Shown: positions 25,545 to 35,368 of the stretch, piece by piece | How positions within the stretch are numbered: position 1 is the first letter of the stretch | How the letters are laid out: each line of letters begins with the position of its first letter | Assembly: GCF_014697425.1 (NCBI RefSeq) | Contig: NZ_JACJRU010000047.1 | Span: 1 to 60,480 of the forward strand | Direction: 5' to 3' | DNA length: 60,480 nucleotides | From: Nostoc sp. FACHB-110 | GTDB taxonomy: Bacteria > Cyanobacteriota > Cyanobacteriia > Cyanobacteriales > Nostocaceae | Translations under genes and position numbers: made by a program | Notes under the pieces: model-generated | What the model saw: the letters and a program-made list of their open reading frames with translations, nothing else | The model's database searches: none | Told to the model about the DNA's origin: nothing

Positions 25545-27482
25545 TCATTGTTTGAGAAATACACCAACATCAGCTGAATCCCAAGCTTTAGTATAACTTT
25601 TGTCTTTAAATAGAATATTTTCGCGTTTTTCTAGCTTACTTTTTTTGGTTTGCATTACCAAAATTCCGCAAGGTGCAAAATTTTGAAAAGGCGGTTCTAA
25701 CGATTTTTTAGCAGAAACATTAGTTACATTAATATGTTGAAATTTTACTGGGTTTTGGTTGTGCTGTGCCAGTACCCAAAAAGGATATTCCCACGGGTCG
25801 TTGCCTAATAATAAGCCAATGTTAGAGCATTTATTGGCGTTTAAAAATTCTACTGCTTGGATATAGGTATTTTTGAGATAGGGTCGATTGCTGAAATATT
25901 GTTCTGTTCTGCTGAGTTGAAAAATACTATGACTACTGATGATTGGTCTATATCTATTAAAAAATACCCAAGTTAAAGATGAACAAAGTAAGAGCGTGAG
26001 TAAGGCGATCGCTACTTTTTTATTTTTGATTTCAGCCAGAACTAAACCTATAAATGGCGATATTAATACAAAAAAAGGTAAATGTAAACGGCTATTCCAA
26101 GCTTGCCACTTAATTACATAACAAAACAATAAAAATGTGCATATAACAGTAACATAGTAAGCAAAAATATATCTTTGCTTGCGAAGTGACTTTTTACCAG
26201 CAAAAACGAAACTGGTTAAGCAAAAGAATAATACATGAAATAAATTACCAGCACTATTTTCATTACCAGTTAAGCCAAGTGTTGACCAACCTCCTGGTAC
26301 AAAAAAGTTTCTTGAAAAAGTGGTGCGTGTATCTGCAACATCAAGTCCTAAAAATATATGTATTACTTGGATTAATTTATTGAGGTTGCCATTAAAAAAT
26401 CCCAAAGGTGTACCTAAATGTAGAGATAAATTTCTTATTACATTAGAAATTAAGACGTTAATTCCTAAATTATCATTTTCATATATACTTGGTTCGCCTA
26501 AAACCGAAGCAAATAAATCATAGTTACGTAAATAATGCCCAATGTTTAGTAATAAGCTAATAAAGCCTATGATTAAGACAGGCTGCCATACTTGCCAACG
26601 TAGACGTTTAATATAAGCCATCAATAACCAAACAACAAAGGGAAATACATAAAAATAAGCCGTTCCCTTAGTTAAAATAGCTAATCCTACACTACTACCG
26701 ATATAGAAACAATTAGCCCAACTGATTTGTTTACCTGCTTGTGTAACTAGCAGCGTATAGTAAGCAAGACAAACTATCCAAAACGCTACAACATAATCAT
26801 TTTGGGTGCTAGATGCTTGCAAAATTCCCATAGGAATAGTTGCAGCTACAACAGCACTAAAAACCTGACCGCGTAATTTCGCTCCTAATTGTTTGGCGAT
26901 TAATGACACTATAATAATGCTGCCAACCATGCTCAACCATTGAACTAAATTGGCAAAATAATCACCACCACTTAAAATTTGCAAATGCAAAATTGCATAT
27001 TCTGACCAAGGGCTTTGATATAACTGGGGTGTGTAACTTGTAGGATAATGAGCAATGCTATGATTTTGCATCCAATGAACAACACGACTCATGTGATAGT
27101 CCATTGAATCCCAATTATTAGGCGGTGAAATGATGGCAATTAATCCAACAACTGCAATGATAAAAATTGTGCCGCCGATTAGCCAAGACATTGACTTTTC
27201 GGTTGGGAGATGAAATTTAAATTGCCAGTTAGTATTTTTTTGCAGTACTTTAGCTTTTAATTTAAAAACCATCAAACCCAAAATGATATCAATCAACCCC
27301 CAGATTCCCAGGAAACTAACAAAGTTAATTGATTGCATCAGGCTGAGTAATTCTGTAATCCCAGTGATTAGTATTCCCCAAATCAGAGCCGTTGCCGCAA
27401 TAGACCCTCGCCAATCTACATTCTCTTTATGAACTAGAGTATAAATAGTTATTAAGGCGATAAATGATAAAATAACAAACAT
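25545..27482 (-). CDS. Large polytopic membrane glycosyltransferase (GT39/GT-C-like)
   Basis: This 645-residue protein has about 12 hydrophobic segments and a soluble C-terminal part (about 510-645). An early loop reads ISPPNNWDSMDYHMSRVVHWMQ, which fits the acidic first periplasmic loop of GT-C enzymes that use polyprenyl-phosphate sugars. A LSRTEQYFSNRPYL region near the end precedes the soluble tail. Donor and acceptor are unknown. Codon use is AT-rich relative to neighbours. It lies opposite the rightward GT2-GtrA gene, and a small inverted-repeat element sits between them. Confidence 0.78.
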   Translation of the reverse strand: MFVILSFIALITIYTLVHKENVDWRGSIAATALIWGILITGITELLSLMQSINFVSFLGIWGLIDIILGLMVFKLKAKVLQKNTNWQFKFHLPTEKSMSWLIGGTIFIIAVVGLIAIISPPNNWDSMDYHMSRVVHWMQNHSIAHYPTSYTPQLYQSPWSEYAILHLQILSGGDYFANLVQWLSMVGSIIIVSLIAKQLGAKLRGQVFSAVVAATIPMGILQASSTQNDYVVAFWIVCLAYYTLLVTQAGKQISWANCFYIGSSVGLAILTKGTAYFYVFPFVVWLLMAYIKRLRWQVWQPVLIIGFISLLLNIGHYLRNYDLFASVLGEPSIYENDNLGINVLISNVIRNLSLHLGTPLGFFNGNLNKLIQVIHIFLGLDVADTRTTFSRNFFVPGGWSTLGLTGNENSAGNLFHVLFFCLTSFVFAGKKSLRKQRYIFAYYVTVICTFLLFCYVIKWQAWNSRLHLPFFVLISPFIGLVLAEIKNKKVAIALLTLLLCSSLTWVFFNRYRPIISSHSIFQLSRTEQYFSNRPYLKNTYIQAVEFLNANKCSNIGLLLGNDPWEYPFWVLAQHNQNPVKFQHINVTNVSAKKSLEPPFQNFAPCGILVMQTKKSKLEKRENILFKDKSYTKAWDSADVGVFLKQ

Positions 27483-27590
27483 AGCATTAACAATTTGATT
27501 AATAAATACAAATTAATCCTTTTTCCTCGCTATTCAATAATCTAAGATTTTTAGGTTAAACTTTCAATAAAAAACCAACATCATTTATTC

Positions 27591-27672
27591 AGGACTTACG
27601 CAAAATTATGAAAAAACGAACCGCAAAGGACACGAAGTTATAAGAGTTCGAGAGGGTTCTTGCGTAAGTCCT
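27591..27672. repeat. MITE-like element with 13-bp terminal inverted repeats
   Basis: AGGACTTACGCAA (27591-27603) and its exact reverse complement (27660-27672) bound an 82-base element without coding capacity. The same termini bound a different-length element at 38813-38930, and single copies occur at 60154 and 60270. The rest of 27483-27804 holds the GT2 promoter region. Confidence 0.85.
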
Positions 27673-27804
27673 ATTATTTTTGGCTGAATTTTAGATAAAA
27701 TCTCAATTAATGTTGGCAAGTACTGTAAAAATTGCGGTAAATTAGAACTCGCTTTTCCTTCCTGTGAATAAAAGTTGGGATTATAATTAAACGGATTCTG
27801 TTCA

Positions 27805-29049
27805 ATGCCTAATAGTCAAAGCAACTCACTGTTAACAGTCCAATCTGATATTTTGCAGATTCCTGATTCTCCTCCTACTGGTGCGGGTGTCAATGGCGAA
27901 ACTATACATTTTTCGTTGATCATTCCTACTTATAAAGAGCGTGAAAACATTCAAAATGTGATTCAAATACTAAGTAGGCTGCTAGATGAATATCTTCCAG
28001 GAGATTACGAACTGATTGTGGTCGATGATGATAGTCCTGACCGCACTTGGGAAGTAGCGCAATCTCTGATGGCAGAATACCATCAATTGCGGGTGATGCG
28101 TCGCCAAAATGAACGAGGGCTGTCTTCTGCTGTTATCCGTGGCTGGCAAGTAGCTAGAGGAAGAGTTTTAGGTGTAATAGATGGTGATTTGCAGCATCCG
28201 CCCGAAGTGTTGGGGCAGTTGTTACGCAGCATTGAACAAGGTGCAGACTTGGCGGTAGCTAGCCGTCATGTTGACGGTGGTGGTGTCAGTAGTTGGAGTG
28301 CTATTAGGCGTTTTTTGTCTCGTGGCGCGCAAGTTTTGGGGTTAATTTTATTACCAGGGGTTGTGGGGAGAGTTTCTGACCCGATGAGTGGTTATTTTAT
28401 GGTGCGGCGCGATTGTATTGCAGGTGTCACACTTAATCCTGTAGGTTACAAAATTCTTTTAGAGGTCATCGGTAGAGGCAGTATAGAAAGAATTGCGGAG
28501 GTGGGTTATGTCTTTTGCGAACGTCAAGAGGGTGAAAGCAAAGTTACGTGGAAGCAATATGTAGAGTACATTCACCATTTATTGCGGTTGCGTTTATCCA
28601 CAGGAATTTTAGGACGAGTGAATCAAAACATGGGTTTTCCGATACGTCGATTTCTCCGCTTTGGCTTGGTAGGACTAAGCGGTGTATTTGTCGATATGGC
28701 AATACTTTATTTGCTGAGTGACCCAAGCACCTTAGCTTTACCCTTAACGCGCAGTAAGATTATTGCTGGTGAAATTGCGATTTTCAATAATTTTTTGTGG
28801 AATGATGCTTGGACATTTGCTGATGTATCGATGCAGCAGAAAGAATGGCATCACCGCTTGAAGAGATTTTTGAAGTTTAATATTATCTGCTTGGCTGGTT
28901 TAGTTATCAATGTTTTGGTGTTAAATTTAGTGTTTAATTTTGTGATTCCTAACCGTTATATTGCTAACTTAGTTGCGATCGCAGTTGCTACTGTCTGGAA
29001 TTTTTGGGTCAATTTAAAATTGAGTTGGCGTGTGACTGATGTGAAATAG
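27805..29049 (+). CDS. GT2 polyprenyl-phosphate glycosyltransferase fused to GtrA
   Basis: This 414-residue protein has an N-terminal GT2 domain (about 35-260) of dolichol-phosphate mannose synthase type: SLIIPTYKERENIQNVI, VDDDSPDRTWEVA, GVIDGDLQHPPEV, VASRHVDG and a conserved GYFMVRR. The C-terminal part (about 285-410) is a GtrA membrane domain (RFLRFGLVGLSGVFVDMAIL and later NLVAIAVATVWNFWVNLKLSW) with four hydrophobic segments. It likely transfers a sugar from a nucleotide donor to polyprenyl phosphate and helps flip the product, supplying GT39-type enzymes. The following GT39-like gene, 61 bases downstream on the same strand, is a natural partner. Confidence 0.9.
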   Translation: MPNSQSNSLLTVQSDILQIPDSPPTGAGVNGETIHFSLIIPTYKERENIQNVIQILSRLLDEYLPGDYELIVVDDDSPDRTWEVAQSLMAEYHQLRVMRRQNERGLSSAVIRGWQVARGRVLGVIDGDLQHPPEVLGQLLRSIEQGADLAVASRHVDGGGVSSWSAIRRFLSRGAQVLGLILLPGVVGRVSDPMSGYFMVRRDCIAGVTLNPVGYKILLEVIGRGSIERIAEVGYVFCERQEGESKVTWKQYVEYIHHLLRLRLSTGILGRVNQNMGFPIRRFLRFGLVGLSGVFVDMAILYLLSDPSTLALPLTRSKIIAGEIAIFNNFLWNDAWTFADVSMQQKEWHHRLKRFLKFNIICLAGLVINVLVLNLVFNFVIPNRYIANLVAIAVATVWNFWVNLKLSWRVTDVK

Positions 29050-29110
29050 GCGAACTTAAATTTACAATTCAAGTCAAAATAGCAAGAGTTGATTTGTAAA
29101 TGACGCGGCT

Positions 29111-30883
29111 ATGAAAGTTTTGTTTGGGAGTGCATCGAAATTTTTTCAACAGACAACCTTGTTTTTCTCTGCCTTTGGGAACCGCCGCGTACCTTTAGCA
29201 GATGAAAATTCTATCCCAAAACAGATGTCGGAAAATTGGCAGCCTGTTATCAATCAACCCTGGTTTCATCCTTTGCTATTACTGGTTTGGTTTTTGATAG
29301 GTTTGGGTTTGCGTTTGACTAATTTAACGGCTAAACCCCCTTGGACTGACGAATTTTCGACCTTAGTGTTTAGTTTGGGGAATAGTTTTTTACCAGTTCC
29401 TCTAGATCAGGCGATCGCACCTGATATTCTATTACAACCACTACAACCACAACCAACGGCTAGCATTTCTGATGTTTGGGCGCACTTAAGCTATGAAACT
29501 AATCATCCACCACTTTATTTTTTCTTAGCCCATTGGTGGATGCAGTTATTTCCGACACAACAAGGCCTAGTTTCATTATGGGGGGCGCGATCGCTTGCGG
29601 CAATCTTAGGTGCAGCATCAATTCCCGCAATTTATGGTTTAGGGTGGTTAACTTTTCGTTCTCGCTTGATTGCACATTTAGCGGCTGCCATCATGGCAGT
29701 ATCACCTTATGCTATCTTTTTGGCACAAGAAGCACGTCATTACACTTTGGCGATTTTGTGGGTAATTGCTTCTGTTGCTTGCTTTGTCATCGCTACACGT
29801 CACATTCAAAACCGTACTCAAATACCCATCGCCACAACATTAGCTTGGGTTGTCATTAACGCTTGTGGTATTGCTAGTCATTACTTTTTTGTTCTGACTT
29901 TATGTAGCCAAGCCTTAGTTTTAATTTTTTTAGCTTGGCGACAACGCACTTTTTTATCGCCTCCGTGGTTGCGAATTTACGCTGCAGTTGTTGGTACTGT
30001 TGTCTCTGGTGTAGTTTGGCTACCAATATTTTTACACAATAGCTATGGTGATAAATTAACCGATTGGATACAACAACCGCGTCAGGGTTTAGAGTGGATT
30101 AGCCCACTTTTTCAAGCCTTTGCTGCTTGGGTGACAATGCTTTTTTTATTACCAATAGAATCACCACAGATAGCAATTGTGATATTATCTGGGTTGGTAA
30201 TGTTGATTTTCTTTATCTGGTTTTTACCTAAATTAATTCGGGGGATAAAAGTTCAACTAAAGCAACCAGAAACTCAGATTTTAAGTGGATTTATTTTAAG
30301 TGCGATCGCTTTATTTTTTGTCTTTACTTATTTTCTCGGAATTGATTTAACTAGGGGCGCTCGCTATAACTTTGTTTACTTTCCAGCAGTTATAGTTTTA
30401 TTAGGCGCAAGTTTAGCCGTTAGCTGGCATTCTCCAAATAATGGCAAAAAAGCTGTAGCAATAGTTTGGCTGATGGGATTTTGTAGTGCGATAACTGTAA
30501 TTTGTAATTTGGGTTATCAAAAATACTATCGCCCTGACCTATTTTTACAACTGGTTAACAACACATCCCAAGTTCGGGTAGTCATTGCAACAACTCAAAT
30601 TACCCATGTCCAAATTGGTGAAATGATGGGGATAGCAAGAGAATGGAAACTCCAAGATTCATCCTCACCATCACTGCAATTTATTCTCGCCCATCAAGAT
30701 AGAAATCCCCATACTTCTACTACTACCCTCAACAATATTCTTCAGACCCTACCAAAACCCTTTGACTTGTGGTTAGTCAATTTCCACGCACCCATAGCAG
30801 CAGAAGCAGAAAAATGCCTAGCTGATACTCAATCATTAGCAGCAGTTAATGGTTACGAGTACAAAATTTATCATTGTCGTTAA
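29111..30883 (+). CDS. GT39-like membrane glycosyltransferase
   Basis: This 590-residue polytopic protein of the ArnT/PMT (GT-C) kind has about 11-12 hydrophobic segments. The first external loop bears TAKPPWTDEFSTLVF, the acidic motif of the family, followed by SYETNHPPLYFFLAHWWM and FLAQEARHYTLAILW. Enzymes of this type move a sugar from a polyprenyl-phosphate carrier to a lipid, protein or glycan on the outer face of the membrane. It follows the GT2-GtrA gene on the same strand with a short gap, probably an operon. A perfect hairpin (30931-30952) lies after it. Confidence 0.85.
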   Translation: MKVLFGSASKFFQQTTLFFSAFGNRRVPLADENSIPKQMSENWQPVINQPWFHPLLLLVWFLIGLGLRLTNLTAKPPWTDEFSTLVFSLGNSFLPVPLDQAIAPDILLQPLQPQPTASISDVWAHLSYETNHPPLYFFLAHWWMQLFPTQQGLVSLWGARSLAAILGAASIPAIYGLGWLTFRSRLIAHLAAAIMAVSPYAIFLAQEARHYTLAILWVIASVACFVIATRHIQNRTQIPIATTLAWVVINACGIASHYFFVLTLCSQALVLIFLAWRQRTFLSPPWLRIYAAVVGTVVSGVVWLPIFLHNSYGDKLTDWIQQPRQGLEWISPLFQAFAAWVTMLFLLPIESPQIAIVILSGLVMLIFFIWFLPKLIRGIKVQLKQPETQILSGFILSAIALFFVFTYFLGIDLTRGARYNFVYFPAVIVLLGASLAVSWHSPNNGKKAVAIVWLMGFCSAITVICNLGYQKYYRPDLFLQLVNNTSQVRVVIATTQITHVQIGEMMGIAREWKLQDSSSPSLQFILAHQDRNPHTSTTTLNNILQTLPKPFDLWLVNFHAPIAAEAEKCLADTQSLAAVNGYEYKIYHCR

Positions 30884-30930
30884 AATTTTTTTTTAGCCGC
30901 TTGAATTAGCAACAATATGTCTACTTCTAC

Positions 30931-30955
30931 CCCCATAATTTTAATTATGGGGATT
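30931..30955 (+). terminator. Perfect hairpin after the GT39-like gene
   Basis: CCCCATAATT and AATTATGGGG pair perfectly around two T and are followed by ATTT. It could be a terminator before the next gene, though the T-run is short. Confidence 0.5.
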
Positions 30956-31002
30956 TCCCTATTGTCTATTGCTTGTTCCCTCTTAAAAGTACTAAGAACA
31001 AT

Positions 31003-32631
31003 ATGATTTTCTCAAGAAAACGCAGAATATTTGTTGTTCAGTCATTGCTGACTCTACTACTATTTACCATCACTTTATTCTTCTTTACTCCCTACAATTC
31101 TGCCACAAATATTTATCCAATCCAGCAAGATAATAATCCGATTATTATTGAAAATCGTAAACGCGGTACTACAGATTGGCAGTTAACTCATCCTGCAACT
31201 AAAAGAGAAATTGAAGGCTATGCTTCTTTGACTAGTGTAAATCGTGGTGAAGAAATTAGGCTATTTGTGAGTACTAAAGACCCAACCTATACAATGGAAA
31301 TTTTTCGGATGGGTTGGTATGATGGTGCAGGTGGAAGGCAAATGGCAGCTGCCATTAAGCGAGTAGGTTTCAAACAAGCACCTCCTATTGTTAATCAAGA
31401 TACTGGACTGATTGAATGTAATTGGCGAGATCCATACACTTTAAAAATTCCCAACAACCCTAAAGATTCCACACAATGGGCTAGCGGAGTATATTTAGTG
31501 AAATTAACTGCGGGTAAAAGTGGTAAGCAAAGTTATATTATTTTTGTGGTTCGTGATGATAGTCGTCCTACAAATATTCTCTTTCAATTGAGTGTCACGA
31601 CTTACCAAGCCTATAACAATTGGGGGGGAATGTCTCTTTATCGATGGAATAGTCGTGGTAAACAAGCTGACAAAGTTTCCTTTAATCGTCCTTATGCAGC
31701 TAGCCCTAATTTAGCTGCAAGTTATGGAGTTGGTGCAGGCGAATTTCTCACTAATTTTCAACCAAAACGCCGAACTTCTAGTGCTGGCTGGGAATACAAT
31801 ATGTTGAGATGGCTAGAACGCTCAGGGTATGATGTCAGCTATATTACCGATATTGATACTCATAATAATTATCTAGATGTTGAGAGTAGCAAGCCAATAC
31901 TTTTGTTACATAAAGTATTTCTCTCTGTAGGACATGACGAATATTGGTCATTCAATATGCGGCAAAATGTAGAAGCTGCCAGAGATAATGGAGTTAGTTT
32001 AGGCTTTTTTTCTTCTAATACTTGTTATTGGCAAATTCGCTTTGAACCAAGCTTAATTACCCAAGAATTAAATCGAGTTATAGCTGCATATAAAGAAAAT
32101 GCCGCTTTAGATCCATTTAATCGAGATAATAATCCAGATAATGATTTTTTAGTCACAACTTTATGGCGGAGCAAACCTGTAAGTAATCCAGAAGAAGCAA
32201 TGATTGGAGTGATGTATGAAACTTTTCAAGTCAATGCTGATATTGTGATTAATAAATCTGCCCCAACTTGGTTAATTTCTGGTACACAACTTGATGATCC
32301 TAAAGTCTCGTTAAAGCAAAATCATCAATCTTCATTAAAAGAAATACGTCTGCAAGGATTATTGGGGTATGAAGTTGATCGGATGTTTCGTTATGCTCCC
32401 AATAATACTATTCGTGTTGCTCATTCACCTTATAAATATAAGGGTGGTAAGCGATATTCTGACATGACAATTTACACTGCTGATTCTGGTGCAACTGTAT
32501 TTGCAACTGGTTCAATGCAGTGGAGTTGGGGATTAGATGATTACAATGCACCGCAATTACGTCCTGCTTTATTGAATGCGGATGCTCAAGCCATTACACA
32601 GAATGTTTTAAACTGGATGATTGCTAAATAA
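31003..32631 (+). CDS. DMFase-like (N,N-dimethylformamidase beta-subunit domain) exported protein
   Basis: This protein of about 542 residues has an N-terminal signal anchor (residues about 8-28). The rest resembles the large-subunit domain of N,N-dimethylformamidase: TMEIFRMGWYDGAGGRQMA, a YQAYNNWGGMSLYRW segment, YDVSYITDIDTH, FLSVGHDEYWSFNMRQ with the acidic residue of HDEYW, and an end domain GATVFATGSMQWSWGLDDYN. The family keeps a mononuclear iron site in the true amidase; I cannot confirm all ligands here. No amide substrate is expected from the context, and an envelope role is more likely. The start is ATG 31003. Confidence 0.8.
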   Translation: MIFSRKRRIFVVQSLLTLLLFTITLFFFTPYNSATNIYPIQQDNNPIIIENRKRGTTDWQLTHPATKREIEGYASLTSVNRGEEIRLFVSTKDPTYTMEIFRMGWYDGAGGRQMAAAIKRVGFKQAPPIVNQDTGLIECNWRDPYTLKIPNNPKDSTQWASGVYLVKLTAGKSGKQSYIIFVVRDDSRPTNILFQLSVTTYQAYNNWGGMSLYRWNSRGKQADKVSFNRPYAASPNLAASYGVGAGEFLTNFQPKRRTSSAGWEYNMLRWLERSGYDVSYITDIDTHNNYLDVESSKPILLLHKVFLSVGHDEYWSFNMRQNVEAARDNGVSLGFFSSNTCYWQIRFEPSLITQELNRVIAAYKENAALDPFNRDNNPDNDFLVTTLWRSKPVSNPEEAMIGVMYETFQVNADIVINKSAPTWLISGTQLDDPKVSLKQNHQSSLKEIRLQGLLGYEVDRMFRYAPNNTIRVAHSPYKYKGGKRYSDMTIYTADSGATVFATGSMQWSWGLDDYNAPQLRPALLNADAQAITQNVLNWMIAK

Positions 32632-32638
32632 GTAGAAT

Positions 32639-33244
32639 TTAATTGTTGTAGTTGTCTGGGATACCCACAGGCGATAAAAGTGCGATCGCCTTCAAATTCT
32701 GACAACGAATTAATTCAGTAAAATTTAACCCAGAATGCCCCTCTATTTTAGCTACAGTTTCAATTGCAGATAATAAATTTTGGGCGGCTTCGGTTTCGGC
32801 ATAACCCCGGCGTTGGGCTATTTTAATCGCGGCTACATCTGCATTTAACTCTGATTCTGGTGATTGATTCTTACGCCAAATCCGCCAAAATGCGATCGCA
32901 CTTAACCCAGCAGCCACCGCCACACCAACTACATCTGATTGAGATGATTCTACCAATCCAGCCAACAATCCCAATAGCACTACACCTTGATAAATATCCG
33001 GCTTAAACCACCGCACCCCTGTTAAAGCACTAACTTTCTGTAACAGCAGTAAATCTCGCTGTGGTTTAGATAGGCGACTCCACAAATCAAAGTTAATGTA
33101 GATTGGTCTATCTTGATTCCACGGTAAGGGAAAAGCCGCATCAATGACCTTGGCTTGTTCTGGTTTACTAACTATTTTGGTTGTCATTCTCCCAGAAGCA
33201 GGCATCACATCTAATAACCGCCGAATTTCCAGGCTTGGCTCCAT
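32639..33244 (-). CDS. DUF3318-like conserved cyanobacterial membrane protein
   Basis: This 201-residue protein resembles the cyanobacteria-specific DUF3318 family: MEPSLEIRRLLDVMPASGRM, WNQDRPIYINFDLWSRLSKPQRDLLLL, a membrane hairpin (about 82-118) and a C-terminal soluble part with DVAAIKIAQRRGY. The function is unknown. It faces the DMFase-like gene head on (stops 8 bases apart) and is divergent from the small zinc-finger-type gene. Confidence 0.8.
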   Translation of the reverse strand: MEPSLEIRRLLDVMPASGRMTTKIVSKPEQAKVIDAAFPLPWNQDRPIYINFDLWSRLSKPQRDLLLLQKVSALTGVRWFKPDIYQGVVLLGLLAGLVESSQSDVVGVAVAAGLSAIAFWRIWRKNQSPESELNADVAAIKIAQRRGYAETEAAQNLLSAIETVAKIEGHSGLNFTELIRCQNLKAIALLSPVGIPDNYNN

Positions 33245-33357
33245 AATTAAGAGTTGTAAAAAAAACAGATGAATTTATCAAAATATTAGCCAAACAGATA
33301 TATATTAATTCGGGCTTATGTCCTGCTTGTAGGTACTGAGATTAAATTGTAAACTAC

Positions 33358-33624
33358 ATGGACGCTTTTGCTCCCGTCCCACCTGAATGGACAAGTAAGG
33401 CAATTCACGCCTATGAATTCTGCTGTCCTAACTGTCGTTCTAGTAGCTTAGAAGCATTACAGGTTTGGCTCAATCGGCGATCGCCTGTAATCTCAGAAGA
33501 ACATCGTCGCAAATGGCAAGAGTTTTACCATTGCCATTGTGGTTGTGTTTGGTGGGCATGGAGTACTGATCGACCTCCATCAGATTTGACCACTCAACCA
33601 GACCAAGATGATCTTCGCGCATAA
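33358..33624 (+). CDS. Small cysteine-rich conserved hypothetical protein
   Basis: This 88-residue protein has two CxxC-type pairs, YEFCCPNC (N-terminal third) and YHCHCGC (residues about 59-64), that could form a zinc ribbon, and a WLNRRSPV segment between them. It ends with an acidic tail. From memory, similar small proteins exist in Nostocales, but no function is known. A perfect terminator follows immediately. Confidence 0.75.
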   Translation: MDAFAPVPPEWTSKAIHAYEFCCPNCRSSSLEALQVWLNRRSPVISEEHRRKWQEFYHCHCGCVWWAWSTDRPPSDLTTQPDQDDLRA

Positions 33625-33660
33625 ACAAAAACCCACCAACTGGTGGGTTTTTGTTTATTT
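33623..33660 (+). terminator. Strong bidirectional terminator
   Basis: AAACAAAAACCCACCA and TGGTGGGTTTTTGTTT form an almost continuous 16-bp stem, overlapping the stop of the cysteine-rich gene. It separates it from the convergent porin gene. Confidence 0.85.
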
Positions 33661-33699
33661 CATGTCACTTACTAAGTGCTTTCATATTACTCAGCACTC

Positions 33700-35346
33700 T
33701 TAGAAAGTGAAGGTGGTACGGAGTGTACCAACGTAGACAGTATCGTTGTTGTCGTTATGTTCGGGGTTGAAGATCACTAACACACCAGGTGTAACTTGAA
33801 TATTGTTGCTTACCTTGACTTTGTAGAGAGCTTCGAGGTGATAAGCATCATTTCGGTCTTCACGCGCTGCATCATCATTGTCGGTTACTTTTGGTGGCTG
33901 ACCAAACAAAATGCCTAATACGTTACCTTCTTTACCAAAGTCTTTGATGCCTAAACTTGCTGCCCAGTAGATCACATCTGCATCTCTACCTCTGTTGACA
34001 CCAGATTCTGCTATGGCATTGGAATAACCAAACCAACCGCCAACGGTAAATTTAGAATTGGGTTGGAAGGTAGCTTGAACACCGTAGTGATTCCCTGTGG
34101 TGGCAGTAGTCGTACCAAAGGGGCTAATTGCAAATGCACTACCTGTACTGCCTGTAAAGTTTACGTTATTACTAGCCAGACCAGTAGGTGAAGTAGTTCC
34201 ACCGTCGTAGGTATGGGCGTAGGCTATACCGATATTCAGTTGTTTGCTAGGTTTAAATTCGATTTGCCCAAAGGCTGCATAGTCACCATCAAAGACACCA
34301 AAACCATCATTCGGCGAACTGGCTTTAGGTGCTAGATAAGCTCCTGTCAAGCTAAAAGTACCTTTAGGATTAAAGGTAACTGTTAAACCCGCACCGCCAG
34401 AACCTTGACGATAGATGGGGCTGAAACGTCCATAACGTGAAATAGCACCAGTACCACTACTTCTAAAATCTGGGTTGAAAACATTGGTGTTTTCGTATAA
34501 CTCAGCACCGTTAGCATCAATTTTGATGCGAACTGCATCACTCAGATTGAAAGCGTAGTTAATTTTATCGATTTGAACTTCGTTGCCGCTTGTACCTGTA
34601 AAATCGGCATAAGCCAAACGGGTCATGTTGGTTCCAGTTACGCTAGCATTGTTGACGATGTTGCCAGCTTGTAAGCGGACTTGCAACTGATCTTTGCCTG
34701 TGAAGCTACTCAATAAATTTAAACGTACCCGGTCGTCAAAAGTAGTGTTGGCATCTAAATCTCTAGTTGGATTAGCATTACCACCAACTGCTACGCGATC
34801 GCCAAAAGCCTGAGAAACATCGAAAATTGCTTCCCCAACTAACTTGGTGGTGGTAGAAAATTGATTAGCTTCTAATTCAGCCGTCCGCGCTTCTAAAGCA
34901 TCTACACGACCGCGTAGGGTTGCGAGTTCTGCGGAAAATTCTTCTTGCAAGCGTTGTAAAGTCGCCAAATCTTCTTTGGTTACTAAGTCAGCGGTTGCTG
35001 TGGCAATCAGTTCGTTAACTCTGTCTAAACAAGCATTCAAACCAGCCGCAAACTCATAGCGAGTTAAAGCGCGGTTGCCTCGATATGTGGCGTTGGGATA
35101 ACCTGCAATACAACCGTAACGCTCTACTAAAGACTGTAAAGCTTGGAATGCCCAGTCTGTAGGTTGTACATCAGAAAACTGTGAAACAGATGTCACCTGT
35201 GCCATGCTGTCAGATGCTTGAGACAACTGAGCAACGTTGGTTACTTGTTCGTTAACTTCCGATGCTAAGGCACTGTTGGCAGCGAATAAAGTCGCAGCAA
35301 AAAGTACTGGACTTACTTTTAAAACATTCCAGAAAGATTTATTCAT
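33700..35346 (-). CDS. Iron-uptake-type outer-membrane porin with SLH domain
   Basis: This 548-residue protein has a signal peptide ending near NSALAS, an SLH domain (about 55-110: FSDVQPTDWAFQALQSLVERYGCIAGYPN ... ALTRYEFAAGLNACLDRV) that anchors it to peptidoglycan, a coiled coil (about 118-160), and a carbohydrate-selective OprB-like beta barrel from about 165 to the end (YVGTLRTTFTF). These SLH/OprB porins are the main general porins of cyanobacteria; some are linked to iron uptake. A Crp-type gene lies 140 bases upstream on the same strand. The leader carries a possible Yfr1 pairing site. Confidence 0.93.
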   Translation of the reverse strand: MNKSFWNVLKVSPVLFAATLFAANSALASEVNEQVTNVAQLSQASDSMAQVTSVSQFSDVQPTDWAFQALQSLVERYGCIAGYPNATYRGNRALTRYEFAAGLNACLDRVNELIATATADLVTKEDLATLQRLQEEFSAELATLRGRVDALEARTAELEANQFSTTTKLVGEAIFDVSQAFGDRVAVGGNANPTRDLDANTTFDDRVRLNLLSSFTGKDQLQVRLQAGNIVNNASVTGTNMTRLAYADFTGTSGNEVQIDKINYAFNLSDAVRIKIDANGAELYENTNVFNPDFRSSGTGAISRYGRFSPIYRQGSGGAGLTVTFNPKGTFSLTGAYLAPKASSPNDGFGVFDGDYAAFGQIEFKPSKQLNIGIAYAHTYDGGTTSPTGLASNNVNFTGSTGSAFAISPFGTTTATTGNHYGVQATFQPNSKFTVGGWFGYSNAIAESGVNRGRDADVIYWAASLGIKDFGKEGNVLGILFGQPPKVTDNDDAAREDRNDAYHLEALYKVKVSNNIQVTPGVLVIFNPEHNDNNDTVYVGTLRTTFTF

Positions 35347-35359
35347 GATTTAACTCTCA

Positions 35360-35368
35360 CTCACACCC
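35360..35368 (-). promoter_or_regulatory. Candidate Yfr1 pairing site in the porin leader
   Basis: The porin mRNA reads GGGTGTGAGTGAGAG 8-22 bases before its ATG. GGTGTGAG is complementary to the core CTCACACC of the small RNA Yfr1, and the site covers the purine-rich ribosome-binding region. Yfr1 is reported to act on som-type porin mRNAs in marine cyanobacteria; here it is inference. Confidence 0.4.
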
